A stretch of DNA of 64,000 nt. It comes from Stichopus chloronotus (lineage: Eukaryota > Echinodermata > Holothuroidea > Aspidochirotida > Stichopodidae). Shown here piece by piece: positions 25,320 to 39,700 of the stretch. Position 1 is the stretch's first letter. Every line of letters starts with the position of its first letter. Both the position numbers and the translations under genes were made by a program. The stretch spans positions 4,120,501-4,184,500 of the forward strand of contig CM037845.1 of NCBI GenBank assembly GCA_021234535.1. Direction: 5' to 3'. The notes under the pieces were generated by a model that was given only the letters and a program-made list of their open reading frames with translations, did not search any database and had not been told where the DNA came from.

Positions 25320-28300
25320 TCAGTAGCTGCTAGGCCATATTTGAAAAGTGATCGATCAGTTTGGCAAAGGCTTACAGTACTAACGATGTCAGTTGTTGCA
25401 CTATTTGTGCCATAACTTGGGTGATTTCCTTGTGTACTCATGTATCAACCTGGATGAGATATTAGTTGCGTAACATTTAACAGCAACATTTTGTACATTG
25501 CATTAAATTCCTCCTTGCTAACACTCCCATGCAAAACATGTTGACAAATGTCCCTGGAAAAGTTTGAATAGTTGATCAGTTTGGAATAATTGTGTCCATT
25601 ATTACTTTTAGATTCAGTCCAGTGCCACACCTACGTGATTTCCTCTTCACAGAGTACATATCACGCAGGATGAAATTATTTTTAATATTAGCAGGAATGT
25701 TTTATATGTACATACTACTGTGCAGACCTCCCCTGGCTTAATGAAACTCTCCACACAAACATGGTCAAAACGTCAGTGAATTACATTTACAGTGGTTTCA
25801 ACATTTCCATATCAGTGTTGAGTTTCTGTCGGGTTCTTTATTCTAAATACAGTTTGAAACCCTACTAGAGTTATACACAAAAAAACGCTGCCTAGCACAT
25901 AAATTTACAAGCTTGCTTTAGCAATTTGACCATTTTGTGTAACAAAATGAAATGCGATAATAGAAATCATTCCCACCACTTCCCTGGAAAATTTGTCCAC
26001 AAAGCCCACGTCAGCTTACAATCCGCTTCAGTACAAAATTACCAGTGACAAGTAAATTCCATTTCTGGTTTATAATATGTAGTTTGTTTGCTGGTTGGGT
26101 GTGCACCTGTGCCTTCCCCATTGATCATATATGCTTTAGTTTTCTGTTTGTCAAACATAGTTCTGCTTTAACCGGTTTTTGAAGAGGAATGTGGCATTGT
26201 CAACTGCCTGTGGTACTGTACTGTACTGTATGTGCTGCCATTCTGCATGCACCAGAACTACTTGCTCTCAAATTTTGTTTACATTTTACAGCATACTAGT
26301 ATTTAAGTACGCAATTTCCTGAGCTGTGGGCAGCATATATACGACTGAACACGTCATCCTCCAACACAACTCTCATTCGTGTTTCTGTGGACAGTTCTTG
26401 AACTACCCTATTGCACTTTTGATAGAAATTCTCATTTTTTTGGCTGCATTTTTTTTTTGGGCTGAGAAGTTTCCTTTTTCTCTCCCACTCAGCTGGGAGC
26501 CTTTTATTTTATTACAGTCACAGTAAGTTTAGAGGTTCTGCTCTTTCCAGTCATGTCAGCTTGTCGTCTCATTTGTCATCATCGTCACATTATCCTTGAT
26601 GGTCTTCTCCGGTTTGTGTGATCTACCGGTATCGGGTTTGATCGAATTTGTCCATTTACTGCTGTGTCGGTTCTGACAGTGACCAGATCAACAAAGTGGA
26701 TACTTGAAAAGTGATGTAAACAATTGAGTACGATGATTGTGGAATGATATTATTACGGAATGATCACACGGAGGCAGTGTGCTGCATGTTTGCGTGTTCC
26801 TTTCTCCCTCATCTGGGATGTGTTGATGCTAAAGAGTTGGTTTTATTTCATCCGTACACATTCAGGCAGTGACTGTTGTCATTTCCCTGGAGAAAACAAA
26901 AGCTGTTTTCAAATTGGACTTAATGAAAAGATGTAGGTCTGTTCTCTATTCTATAATCTGACTCATATCCAGCTGTGAAGCTGTGCACTATCTATACTTC
27001 TCAGCTTCTCTTACATCCAAACACACCTGGTGGTAAAGGATAATGCTTCTTCCAGTTTAACTGTATATCTGAAAGCCACGTGCATGTTCCCCCTGCAGTG
27101 GCTTTGAATGCCGTACAGAACCATACTCACTACTTGTACACACTGGTGGTGCTACTTGAAACAGCGTATACATGCATACAGTCTACAGACCAATGGATTT
27201 AAATGGTCTCTCCTGACCAGAAGAGTTGGTGGGTTACCAACAGACTACTGGATTAACAGATTAATAACAAATTTTCGGATTTTTAGTGGATTCTACGTCA
27301 AGGTGATACAAAGTGGTGCGCTTGGAATAACACATGAAAATATTACGGAGTGGAGGGATGTATGGAACTTTGAACAACTGGTCTCGTCCTTACATGTATA
27401 AAAATGGAGTCTGATACCACCAAAAGTGAAAATTTATCTCTTTCTTACTAACTTCACGTGATTACTAAGTACTACTGACACGGCAACGCTGAACGTCCAC
27501 CAATGGATAAAGTGCAGCATCGTTTGATTGACAGTGTTGTCAAAGCTTATGTGACACCTGCAGACCGTCTCTAGATTGAGAAATAATAAATACTGTAAGT
27601 TAGTTGTTCATTTACGGTACATATATTTATTTACATTTCTCTTCCATGAATTCCCAAGTGTCCAAAGTGATCCTTCGAATGGCAAGATGTGGTAAACATT
27701 CCTCCAAACTATTCAGTTTCGTGGAGAGATTCTATCAGTTGATTCAGATACCACAAACATGTTTCCGAGACCTTGTGTGACTGTGAAGATGAGTTAGCAT
27801 ACACATTGTAGTATGCACTCCAACAACAAAAATTCAAAGTGCCTTCCCGAAGCCATAATGATTACAAGGGTTTTCCTTGAAGTTTTTTCTGAAGCATTTT
27901 TGAAGAAGTGTGACAGATTTTTCAACTATGTGTTATCTTGCTCATGATCTGGTGAATCAGTGGAGCAGGTGTCAGGAACTTGGAAGAACTAACGTTGGCA
28001 AGGTTGACTTCTGACTGCTATATGTTACTGCAGAAACCATCCAACAGAGACATGTAAGGGAACGAAAGCTAGGTCATGTTAGAAATTAAAATGGCAAACA
28101 AGATGTGAGATTTGCATTCAGGTGCTCTCTTGTAACTAACTCTGATAGAGGCAAGCAGAATCCACTACAGACTAGCAGCCTTGGGGGAGTTTCCGGCTAA
28201 AACATGAATTTTGTGGAAGCTCAGAGCTAACAGCATGCATGACATCTCTTTTCCGAAGATAATAGCGTAACCTGCGATTCAGTCTCAGGGGTAATGCATC

Positions 28301-31300
28301 CCTTCCCACAGAACAGTAACATTCTTAAGTACGTAAATTCATGAGGTTCAGCCCAGAGGACGCATTTCTAATTTTGTATACATGTGGCTTGTTTGCCTTG
28401 AAGATTTTCATCAAAAGTTAGTTTGCATGAAATACTGTACGCAGCAATATCACGGACATCCTCTCCAGCAAACAAGAATGTCTCAAAGGTATGTTGGCAT
28501 TTAAATTTTTTGATTCAATGTTTACTTCTAGAATATTGAAGGCCACACCGTAAGAGAATCATATCACTTTATCAAGGTATGCTTACCATAGGTTCATTGT
28601 GGTCATTCTACATGAATAACTATGACATAATTCAGAACAGTGTTCAGGGTTTGCCTCGGGCAAATTGTGTGCTACACGACAGGACCATCTAAGGGTAGTG
28701 CGACCATCCATCGGTGCAGAATATAGAAAAACTTTGACTCCATGATGTAGTACCCTCAGATTTCAGGAAAGGACACTCTACATGTCTCGTGAGCTCATGC
28801 ATCCAAATGTTGAGAAATCTACTTGAAGATTTGAATTCTGGTCTTTCTGGTCACAACACTTTCTTCACCAGTGATAATGGCTATTTAATATGACTGGTTT
28901 GTTAAAAAATAATAGTACCAGTCAGAGAAGTTGGTGTCTTAGTTAAGGATGGTCAGCAGTTTTCTGTCCTGATTGGACGCAGTCTTGGCTGACCAGCAGT
29001 GGCAGACTACTGAGTGTTAAACATGCTGTTTGTACTGAACCTCTTTGATGTGCAGATTTTGTAATAGACATGTCTAAACCATTCACTTTTGAACAAAAGC
29101 AAGTTAGATATTCTCAACTGATTGCTATAAATCTGTGTTCATGCTATGCAGGTATACACTTTCTTTGTAGACTAACCAGGTAATGCATTTGTTACTGGTA
29201 TAAAATGTCCACTTGGCATTCAGTTGTCTTTGAAAAGTCCATCCATTTTTAGCTTAAATAAGTTTAATTTCAGTAAAAAACCAACCAATGGTATTAAGAT
29301 GTAATTTCAAGTGAGATATTTTTTTTTTTAGTCAGCAAACTTTTATGTTATTCTGAGAGATGACTACCCACACACTCACTCGCAGGGTGGTGAATTAATT
29401 CATTGTCTTCATGATGATTTTGTTCCAATTATCAAGATTCATTGAATTAACCCTTCTTGCATGAAAACTGCCATGTCTTTGTCTTGTTAGATGTAATTAA
29501 AGATCTTCCTGAATGTTTTAGACAATAAACCATCCTAAAAAGTGACAATGAAAGGACAATGGGCCTGAAAACTGAAGGTGGTGTCTACTTCAATTTTGCG
29601 GAGGCAATGGACACTGCCCTCACTTTTCATTTGTGTGACCCTTTAAGATACTGTAATGAAGTTCTGTGCCTGGTATTGGACATGGTCGCAGAACTGGTAC
29701 TTGTAGACGAGACAGTCGTGTATGAGATGCCAGAGAGAGGTTCTTTGTGTTCTTTGCAAGTTTTTTTTCAGCAGATCAGTAACTTCTGTCCCAGATTATG
29801 TACCCGTCATGCCTACATTGCTACGTGATGGTATTGCAGTCAGTGAAAGATGTATATATATATCTAATATCCCATCTAATTTTTCTACCCAAAATATGCA
29901 ATATTGCTACACAAATGAAATAGTTTGTAGCACGTTTTGTACATGACAACAGTATGATTTTTTTCTGATTTTGCTACAAAATGCAGAAGAAACCTGAAAA
30001 CTGCTATGAAAGTACTAAATTTAGTGCTAAAATGAAAGCACTAAATTGTTCCTTGAATTGTGATGAAGGGTTGGGGATAAACACTGATGACCTTTGTGTG
30101 TTTAAAAATTATCAGTGATATAAGAACCAAAAATATCCATCGTTCATCCCTATTTATTTTTAATCTCCTGATAAGTTCTTTAGATCATGCATCTCGAATT
30201 CTCAGTTGTGATCACCCATCAGTTTCACTGTATGCATTTATACGGTATACAGCACTGTACATAGTTTTACCTGACCAGCACATTTACCAATCATATGGCC
30301 TGCCATACCCTTTGCTTTTTCTCCCAGAAGTGAAGTAAGCAATTCAATTTTGAGATCAAATGAAAACAGATGTTCCTCTCTAACCAGTTTGATGTCAGAC
30401 ATACAGGGGGTTAAAGCACCATCTTGCACACTTTTCAAGATTACCGTATCTTTATCATATGTCCCATAAGGATGTCTCACTGATAGAACAACAAATTCTG
30501 TTTCACTTCCAGCATCAACAGTTTTGACCCTAAAGATTTGTTAAATTTTGAATTCTGATGCTGCAAGGTAGCTGACAATCCATTTTTTCTGTTAATCATT
30601 AGCTTAACAGTCATTTGTGTCCAGACTTCTGCTTTCATGAAATGCTGATACAAAGGACTTCATTCTCTAAGGAAATAAAAGAGTAGCAGTTGTGCAGTGG
30701 CTCTGAAATGTGGCACACTCTCTTCACCATTTTACTGTATTTGTCTCTCAGACAGCATGTCCAGTTCAAGGATGTTTGCAAATAAACAGTGTCCAGGAAG
30801 GATCACGGTTTTGTCCGCTTTGATGATGTATACAAATGTTTAGTGTACATACTGGTCAGTAGTAGGGGTCGTTAATTGGTTCGAAGAATGGCTCGTCAAA
30901 ATAAAGTCAGTGTTTAATAAACAAGAAATGCAGGCTGAAGGAACTGAAGAAATGCTGTAAAAGTATGTTTCCATGACTGTATGCTTATAACCACTTTACT
31001 GATTTCAGTATTTTACAGCTCTGTTAGTCCTACTGTAAACTCTTTGTCGTTGGGTTTATAGTTCGAATCTACATGCCAAAGCTCAACACAATGTACAACC
31101 ATGTGCTGTGCGTGTCAAACATTTGGTGAAGTATTCAAGGTTGTCCTTAATTTTGTGTAGCAGCAATAGTGCAGGCTTTCCACGGTATCAAATGTTTTCT
31201 TCTCTCAGGAATTCTCAGTGTACCATGCTCCAAACTTACCTGCCATGGTACGGCCAATGAGCAGGTCTCTTTCCATCTTTCAAACATGCCTGATATTTAT

Positions 31301-31880
31301 CTGACACCACCTCACATGCTTTAACATGCTTTAATAATTTAGCAAAATTATTTGCACAGTAGAGTGAAGGTACAGTACTTGAACTTTGCCATAGAGTGCA
31401 CATTAGTGCAGGACTGTTTTGTACTGATGAATCTGAAGGCTTCCTACCGGTGTCTTGAAAAACAATGTCTAACTGTATGTAACATTTACTTCAGATGAAT
31501 GTGTATGTATGCATAATTTATTCCAAGTTTGTTGAATTGATTTCACAGAGTTTGCTAAGAACCATTGCATCTTTGCAACATACTGAAAGCTGCTTTTGAA
31601 CACTCTCGATTCTGTCCTGCTTGCCACCACGCTTTCAATAGGAAGGAAAAAAAGGGTTTACGTAAACATCTCCCGAAGTGCCAAGGAGACAACAGGATTA
31701 AGCTGGTACTGCATGTGTGCAATACATGTTGAACTGAAATATCAATTATTTAGTGCTGTCAGCTGTTGAGTTGTTCAGAGTCGACAGTCATACAGGTACT
31801 GTGTACAGTAGCTGGATGTTGAGAAGAACACGCAGTGTACTGGTACTTACCTACTCACTGAGACTTTGAATTCGAAAGTT
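25320..31880. other. Non-coding sequence
   Basis: No gene recognised; either intergenic or a long 5' intron of DOP1. The open frame at 29559-29828 has no recognisable domain. Confidence 0.55.
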
Positions 31881-31892
31881 TCAGGATCATTC

Positions 31893-32020
31893 GAGTCTGA
31901 AGACTCATCAACCTTGTTGATCACGATGAACAATACACACGAACCGAAGTATCAGTCAATTAGCGCTATCTCTGTTGAGTCTGAGGACTGATCATCAACC
32001 TTACTGATCATGGATGAAGA
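31893..32020. repeat. Short degenerate tandem repeat of about 86 bp
   Basis: GTCTGAAGACTCATCAACCTT at 31893 recurs as GTCTGAGGACTGATCATCAACC at 31979, each followed by GATCA and GATGAA. A more diverged relative may lie near 31740-31800. Confidence 0.5.
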
Positions 32021-32057
32021 CAGGCGAAATTTGCCTTCTCTTTTTGATAAGTGTTCA

Positions 32058-32345
32058 GATGCTAGCAAGGCAGGGGGTGAACCTAACAATCCCCATTGCA
32101 AAGTTGCAAACCCCAAAGCTGCTCCCTGGATTGTCATTTACTGTATCCGACAGACGATAGTGTATCCCCCAGTCTGTAGCCACTGTTACAAAGGCTTGAA
32201 CGTGTGGAGATCTTGCCCAGCTTAACATTCCATCAGCTCTACTGAGCAACCTGAAGCAGACAAGACCTAAATCAAACAACAGCAATGAACCCCAAAAAAT
32301 CCCCTTAGCATCACTGTCAGCAGGATATACTTGAGTACAAACCGT
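32058..32345 (-). mobile_element. Headless copy of the SINE at 12.2 kb
   Basis: On the minus strand it shares TGATTTAGGTCTTGT, GCTTCAGGTT, AGACTGGGGGATACACT and GTCTGTCGGAT with 12300-12450, in order. The tRNA-like head is missing, which suggests 5' truncation. Confidence 0.65.
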
Positions 32346-33274
32346 AAAAAACATTGTCCACTCTTCTTCCACAAGGCTTTTGATTCACCATGCTTCATCA
32401 GGCTTGTTAACCTTGTCATGTGGCAGCATCGATTTCTCGTTTGATCCAACCAGATAGTTCTCACTTCTAGAAATTTGTTAACATTAAAGACAGTTGTATG
32501 CAGTTAATGCTCAATTTGGGACAGCTATTGAAACAGTAACTATTGCTAAATTATTTTAATTCAGATTGTTCTGAATTTGAACTGAACCTTCAACTTTGAT
32601 ACATACAGTACCCCCACCTGCAAAAAATTTGACAAACTTCAAATGTTATCTTTAATGATATTACTAGCTGGCACTATACCTCAAGTCCTAGATTGTTGGC
32701 TCTCCAAGTTGGTTTTTGTATTAATTTTTAATGGAACTGATATGAATATGTGCGCTTAACGACCCGGTATCTAGATGAATTGTACAGTAGATTAAACGTA
32801 ATTGCCATGTACAGATGTGACAGCAACTTTGCGGTTCCATACAAACCATTTAATTGCTTGTTAAGATTTACTGGGATTACTCTGTAACAAGCACAATATT
32901 GGGTTCCTACCATTTTAATCATCAGCAATATCCCCACCTGTTGTACCCCGGTGGCAACACATTCTCCCAAATCATACTTGACTGTAAATATTAATTTACT
33001 TCAAAGCAAGCTATTTAGGGTACATTTATTTGCAGAGATGGTGTGAGGTGCAAGTACCTGTGAACAGAGAAAATCTGGAGGTAGAAATGCCATTTCTGGT
33101 ATCTGGGAGGTGTGTATGGCTAAAAATTTCACAGTACTTTCTGCACCAACCGATGCTGGGGCTTTGCTTAGTCCTATCATAGACAAATGGCAATATGTGC
33201 CCCCAATCTTTGGACCCAGTATCACCAGAAATCCTCTGCTATGTTTAATATTTTTGTGTGGCGGCCCAAGCATT
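32346..33274. other. Non-coding sequence
   Basis: No gene recognised. Confidence 0.55.
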
Positions 33275-33722
33275 TGTGAGGTGATTACGTGCGTAAGCAA
33301 AAAGTAAAAACATTGAAATTGCATCTCCAAAAGTTTGGTAAGGCTTTTAATTACACCATTCAGACAATCTGGGAAAATAAATAGGTTTCAGTTGGTTAAT
33401 TTTGCCAATTTCCCCGATACCTACCAAGGAGCGACGACTTGAGTAGTATGTTTTTGATACACTAGTGAGACCTGTACTGTTGCATAGTCATTATGTAGGC
33501 AGTTATAGTAAGAACTGTTGATTTTCAAATATGATTTCTGTTTTTTACTGTTTTTATGCCAATCTCATTGCTTTTCGAAGTATTTGCTGTTATTTTCCTT
33601 CATTGAAAGACATAGTCCGTTCATGTACAACCTCGTGTGTACATTTAAAAATAAAGAAAAAGTTCAGATCAAAACATGATCTTTTCTTTTTGGTTTTTCA
33701 GTACACACACAATCACTTTAAG
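33275..33722 (-). mobile_element. MITE-like repeat family, short copy (copy 3)
   Basis: Inverted relative to copy 2 and about 448 bp long. It has the CAATCACTTTAAG end at 33722 and a decayed end near 33275. The CTCAAGTCGTCGCTCCTTGG block is shared with copy 2. Confidence 0.75.
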
Positions 33723-36700
33723 GTTTGCGACATTCATGTGTTTAAATGTGTTCTTGTGTATATGAAAATTTTTTAAAAATCTTAAGCTACTGTAAATTGC
33801 TTTAATTGGTGCGTCTTCAAATCATTCAGCCAGATGTTGAACTCATTTGATACTTTCAAATATTTGAGAAATATTTATGTTCCTGAATCAGTCAGCATCC
33901 ATCTGGATTCCAGACTTGGTAAGATTGTTAAAGAAGCATTTCTGAAAGGGTTTGGAAGTGCTGATATTTACAACTAAGACTTCCCAAACTTAAATCATCT
34001 GCTCAGTATCAACTGAAGGATAAAAATCATGGCTGCAAACCTAACGGAACCCCGATCGAGGAAAAGTGTATTTTCCTTTTGCGATCTCTACTGTCCAGCT
34101 CTTTCTACTTGTGGACATAATATCCGAATACAACATGGGACGCCCACTGTAAGAGCCAGGGTAATGGAACTTACAGTCTTTCATTTGAATCCATGTAATT
34201 TTCCCCTCCGAAGCCATGGAAAGATCATACTTTCTTACGATTCTGCTTAAGATTCTGCTTTTTTACTTTTTTGCGTAATTGTGAGTTTGGTGGCTATCGT
34301 AAAGTATTTTGTAGCTACCTGTGCGACACTTTTCTATCGCTGTGATAGCTGCATTCAGCAACTATAGACAGGGCCTTTACAGGTATCCACTCGAAAAACA
34401 AAAGCAGCGTCTTCTCTTAATCCATATTTAGGTATCTTTGGTCTTGTATTTGTTTGCGGAAAATAGGACACAGTAGCCAACAAGGGCACCCCTTAGAAAG
34501 TGACCCATGGAAACCATACTTTTAATTTACCTAATTGTAATGAACTGAGTGGCATTATCTTTACTTTCTGTCTTTACAGTACATTGAATACTTACCTTCA
34601 TTTACGAAACATCAGAAACCGGTAAAGCTAACTTGTGAACTTCCGAAGTTCTGAATCCATTTGTTTTCACAAATTGTATTGCTTTTGGTGTGAGATGATA
34701 TGATGTCAGTGGTGTTAGCAGATTAACAGTGATTTGTAGTAATTGGATTCTGACACATTTCCCCGAATCGACTGTGCGATAAAGGGGAGGGAAATTCCCC
34801 ATTATCGATCCTGCGACCCACTTCCTTCTGGATTCCTTTGTGTCAAGGAGAAGTGCATTGTTTTTCAGCTCTGAGCAGTCTTGACAACAACACTTTGTTG
34901 TTGGATTTGTTCTGTGAGTGCATTGGCAGAGGACCATCCACATATGCCAGTCAAGTACCTCCTCAATGGTCCTCCTGTCAATGGAGGGCAACTTGATGAA
35001 TATTCAAGACCACGGTTGGGCCTGTCGGACGAGCATGGATGATGCGGGTGATTGGTCACCGGCCAGCTATTCTGCTTTTCAATGCTTGGATTTAGAGTAC
35101 TTGATATGGTTCACTGCACTCATTGCTATAGAACAATAGCAGAATAGTAAACTGCTGATGTCAGGGCCTCAACTTAGCTAGATGCATCTCCATGTGTAGT
35201 AACACACACAAATCTGTTACATGTTGTACTATTATTCATTGCTTAGCAGTGGAGTACTGTATATACCCTGCTGCAGATTTGAAAGTGGGTTTCTTTTCAA
35301 TTTTATCAAAATTGTTTAGTTATTTTTCAGCACAGAACAGGTAGCCTGTCCTACTGTAGCTTGCACTGGATTTGAGGCCTCTGTTTTCTGAGTGCAGAGA
35401 AATTTGAAGCGCCACTTCTGCAATTGGTGTCCCCCTGTGGTTGGGCATCAGATGGTGTAGAAAAGTTTGGCATCTTATATGTAAATAGTTGGTATCAAGT
35501 TCCCAGTTTGCTGTTGTGGAGCATGGACTTTGATTGCTGTACTGTGGCTGGTATGAGTTAAGCATTATCAACTGCAGTCACATAGCAGAGGATGATTACT
35601 TCATGAATGTTGTGTATTCATAGGAATAACATGAAAATTCTCTTCCAGGACTTCTTTTTTCGATTCAAGGGATCGTCTTTGATTGCAAAGTTTCATGCTT
35701 TGGAAATGATGGTGTCTCTAGCACACCTATGGTGTCAGCTGCACCTTCAGTGTCTTGTTGCATCCACATATTGCCTTGGTGGCTTTTGGGATTCTTAATG
35801 TTGTGAGATTAGAACCATTTTGGTCCAAGTTCAGGTCGTCTGGCAACTTTCTGTCTCTTTGGGTGTTCTGTTTTTTTGTTCTTTCGGTTTCACTGTGCAG
35901 TGTTTAATCTCTGCTTAAGGAACTTGGCCATACTGCTATACACGTACCAGAATAAGACAGTCATCGGGTAAGTCACTGAGGGTTTAAGGGTTACGTGGCT
36001 AAATTGGTGAGTTTTTGTCATAGTATCATATGATAATGTTATTGTTTCATAACAGTTGGATAAAAATCTAAAGGTAGTGTTTTACAACATCATGTTGTCT
36101 TACAGTACACTATATGAATCAGTTTTGAATCATGATGCATATCTCCCCCCACCCCTAGTGTTACACTGTCTCAATAACTTTTTCTTCCAAGGAGGATCGA
36201 TTGTTATTTTCCAATCTACCGAGGTCAGAATCGAGATCAAGTTTCTGCTGTCCCACATTTTTGTTTTCTTTTTAGTTTTTGAAGACATTCAGTAAGTCAA
36301 TATAATTTTAGTCAGTGGCTGAAGTGTTCTTCTGTCAGTCGTTTTCAGTCCTCTGCTTAAAATTTAATTTGCATCACAACATATGATCCTGGAGCTGAAA
36401 ATGCCGTATTTGACAGAAAAAAGAAATATCAAAAAAAGCCCTCTTCAAAGAAAACGATAAAAAATGATGACCTGCACAGTCTGTGACATGATGGTGATCT
36501 ATTAGGCTTGGCGAGTAATTGAGGCAGATGTGCCGATGGATTCATTAACTTCATTAACAAGATTTGGACGATGGCGTGTGACGATCGCTTAAAACGTCAG
36601 ACTAGCAGCACAGTACGTGATCGCGGCCCTGTTGGCAAAGGCAAAGTTCGTTCAAGATTAATTGCTTATTGATAGCAGCATTCAGTACTGCACAATAGTG

Positions 36701-39700
36701 ACACACTGTGCTGTGTTATGTAACTCCACTTCAGTTTACACCGCTGGTAGTTGGTAAACAATGACCCATTGTCTCTTCAGTGAACCCTTTTGGTTTCGTT
36801 AGGTAGCCACAAAAATTACCTCTATATTTCCTCTACGTCAGGTTTGTCTTAGAAATTGGCATCCATTTTGTTTACAGTTTTCTTGTCTCCAAGCGGTCTG
36901 CATTTCCTGTGCAAATTAGTTTTTGCTGAATAGGTAAATTTACTGTAGTCAACATGTGTGGGATGGTATTACAGTTAATACTATAGACATGTACAGAATT
37001 CACAAGGAAAATTCTGCGGCCATTTACAGGGTACTGATCTTCCGTTTTGGATGCTTGATGTCACAATGTGATAGTTATTTTGCCTTAGGAGGACTATCAT
37101 CCTTTTTCTGTGGCTTTCACATAGGAAGATCAAAGTGAGTGGACTGTGTAGAGATGATCTGCCGTCAGTGTTTCCTCTTCTGGTATCAGGACCAAGCTTA
37201 CAGGACCAAGCTGTTCATTTTACTTTACGCTGTTGAAACACCAAGTGCATTAGGAAAAGCAACCGGTAGAAAATTTGTTCCCCCCAAAAAAGTGAATAGT
37301 CTTTGTTGATGTTGCAGCGGTGAACTGGTCTTGCATTTCCATCTAGTACTGTGGAAAAATTTTGTCTTCATTTTCTAAGTTCCTTTGTGTGATCAGAAGA
37401 ACAATTTGAATGTTAATTTGGATTTGTGAAATGAAGGGTATGAAGAAGACTGGCCATTTCAACCAGTAGAGATTCTGACTTAGGAATGTCTCGGAATGTC
37501 ATTTGTTTTGGTGTCAGAGGTGCAGATGGACAGCTGAAGTGCATGCTTAACAAAGTTGTCCTTTTGGTGAAGGTTAATGTGTAAACACCGTATCTGACGG
37601 GCATTTTACGAAGGCATCGGGAATTACTGGATCTCTCTGCTGACTGTTGATTTCCTGTTTTCTTGTAATACCTTAACCAACTGCAGCATTTTCTTGGCAA
37701 TAGCTCACAACCATTCATGACTGTTGTTGTTGTAGCATTTATTGAAATTATAAAGCCAAACCTCAGATGCAGTTCATGTGTGCTATATATACTGTATATT
37801 TTGTCAGCTAGAGTTTTTGTTAAGATCCACAGTTTGTTCCTGATTTAGATAGATAAGTTATTTAAGTTATCTCTTAAAAAGAAGGTGTGTTTCAAAACTA
37901 CAGTACACTAATACAGTACTGTACATTCAAAACTTATCCACCCCCCTAAGAAGGTTCTCTATTCTAGTCCCCTCTCCAAATTTGTTTTGTCAGAATCAAC
38001 GATGGTACTAGTTTGCCCTTATGTGGTGATAAGTTTTTCCTGCATCATGTTGTTTTGTCATAAATATGTGAGTGACTGACTCTAAAAGCATCTAGTTCAA
38101 TTATATAGCACTATGTACACTGTAGTCACTGTCTTTGTACACAAATTTGCAAAATAATAAGTAAAATAAGACTTATAACGTGCCAAATCCACCAAAGTGC
38201 TCATGGTGCATTACAAAAAACAAAAGAATAGAAACAGTTAAAGTATGAAGTAAGGCAGTGTGCACAATGCAGAATCAATTTGCGTAGAAACAGTACCGTA
38301 CATATCATCACTGCATTGTGTATGTTGTAGTATGTTGCTGCAGTTGTGCCGTTGTCTTCTTTTCCAGGAATTTTGCAGCTTTACAGTATTTTGGTTCTCG
38401 TGTCGTCACAATTATCTCAGTGACTGAGAACGTTTTTAAAAGCAATAACTTCTGATGCATTCATTGTTTTTGGCAGGTGCTAAACATTCTGATACCAAAC
38501 AGACAAACCTATTTTATTCTGTGTACAGAACTGAAGAACTCTCACATTGTTTCTGTATTTTTCACTTGCAGTTTATCCTGGAATTTTTAAATTAAATATT
38601 TGCTTTTCTGTGTCTCTTGCCTCGAAGAAAACCCCAAAAGTCTCGACCCTTCCTGCTCCCCTGCTTTATTTGTCCTCTGCTTCCAAGAGCAGCTAATTTC
38701 AAACTGTCTTTTCGCTAATTTGGTGGAATGAAAGGAACTGTGATAAGTCTCAGCTTAAACCATCAAAGTCAAACCATGAAATGATTTACAGTCAACCCAT
38801 GTGAACAGTTTTGTAAATTTTTATGATTACTGCTGCGACTATATACTCTTTGGTAACAAGAAGAGCATGAACTTAACGGCAATGCCCGGTTGCTATGGTA
38901 ACATGTAATCAGTTGCCAAGGGGAATGGAAGCAGTTGCTCACTGATGATGATACATGGAATAAAGTATGACTCAGGGATGAGAATTTTTCCCCACTTAAT
39001 AAATTAAACAACGTTGCCATCGTCGTCAGTGTTCAAAAGTAACAGAATTGCAGACATTCTCAGGATTGAGTAACAGCTTAGCGGCTAGAGGTCTTCTCTG
39101 TAAAAACTCTGTAAAAAAAAAAGGAGCCTGTAGACATTTGGCCTTGGAACAGTGTATGGAGTTTTCTGGTGTTTAGCTCAATGACACAGAAAGCCATACT
39201 TGAGGAATTCTCCCTACTGCCTGGTATTTCAATCAATAGTGCTTGAACATGTGACACTGTGTACGATGAAATGGTGACAAATTTTTGGACCGAAAACAAT
39301 CAACTTGAAGCAAGTCTAGAAAACAATGGAAGAAAAAAAAGCAAGACCAGGAAGATGGAGTCTAGACTTAGTTGACGTTGCTCTACAGTCAACGACACTA
39401 AGTTCACTGTAAGTTTTACTCGTTAAGCTTTCTGTAGTGTTGGTTTCTTTTGTTTTTATTGTAGGCAAGTTTGAAGAAAAAACTGGACAAATGTGGAAAT
39501 TCAGACATTGTCTAAGAGATATCGTGGGATAGATATTGTGCTGCGCAATATCCCACCGCTGTGTGTATGTCGAGTGACTTTGAATATTTTTTGTTCTGGT
39601 TTGTATAGTGGTGAGACCGTAGTAGAGTAACGCAGCAGAAATAATGCAGAACAATGGCTTTGACATGTGCACGTTTGTCAACATTTTACATTGCCTGCAT

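Noticed and set aside
34602..34991. 129-codon minus-strand frame with many Cys residues
   Set aside because: No domain recognised, no splice context and ordinary composition. Faint likeness to the frame at 37413-37718 is too weak to claim.
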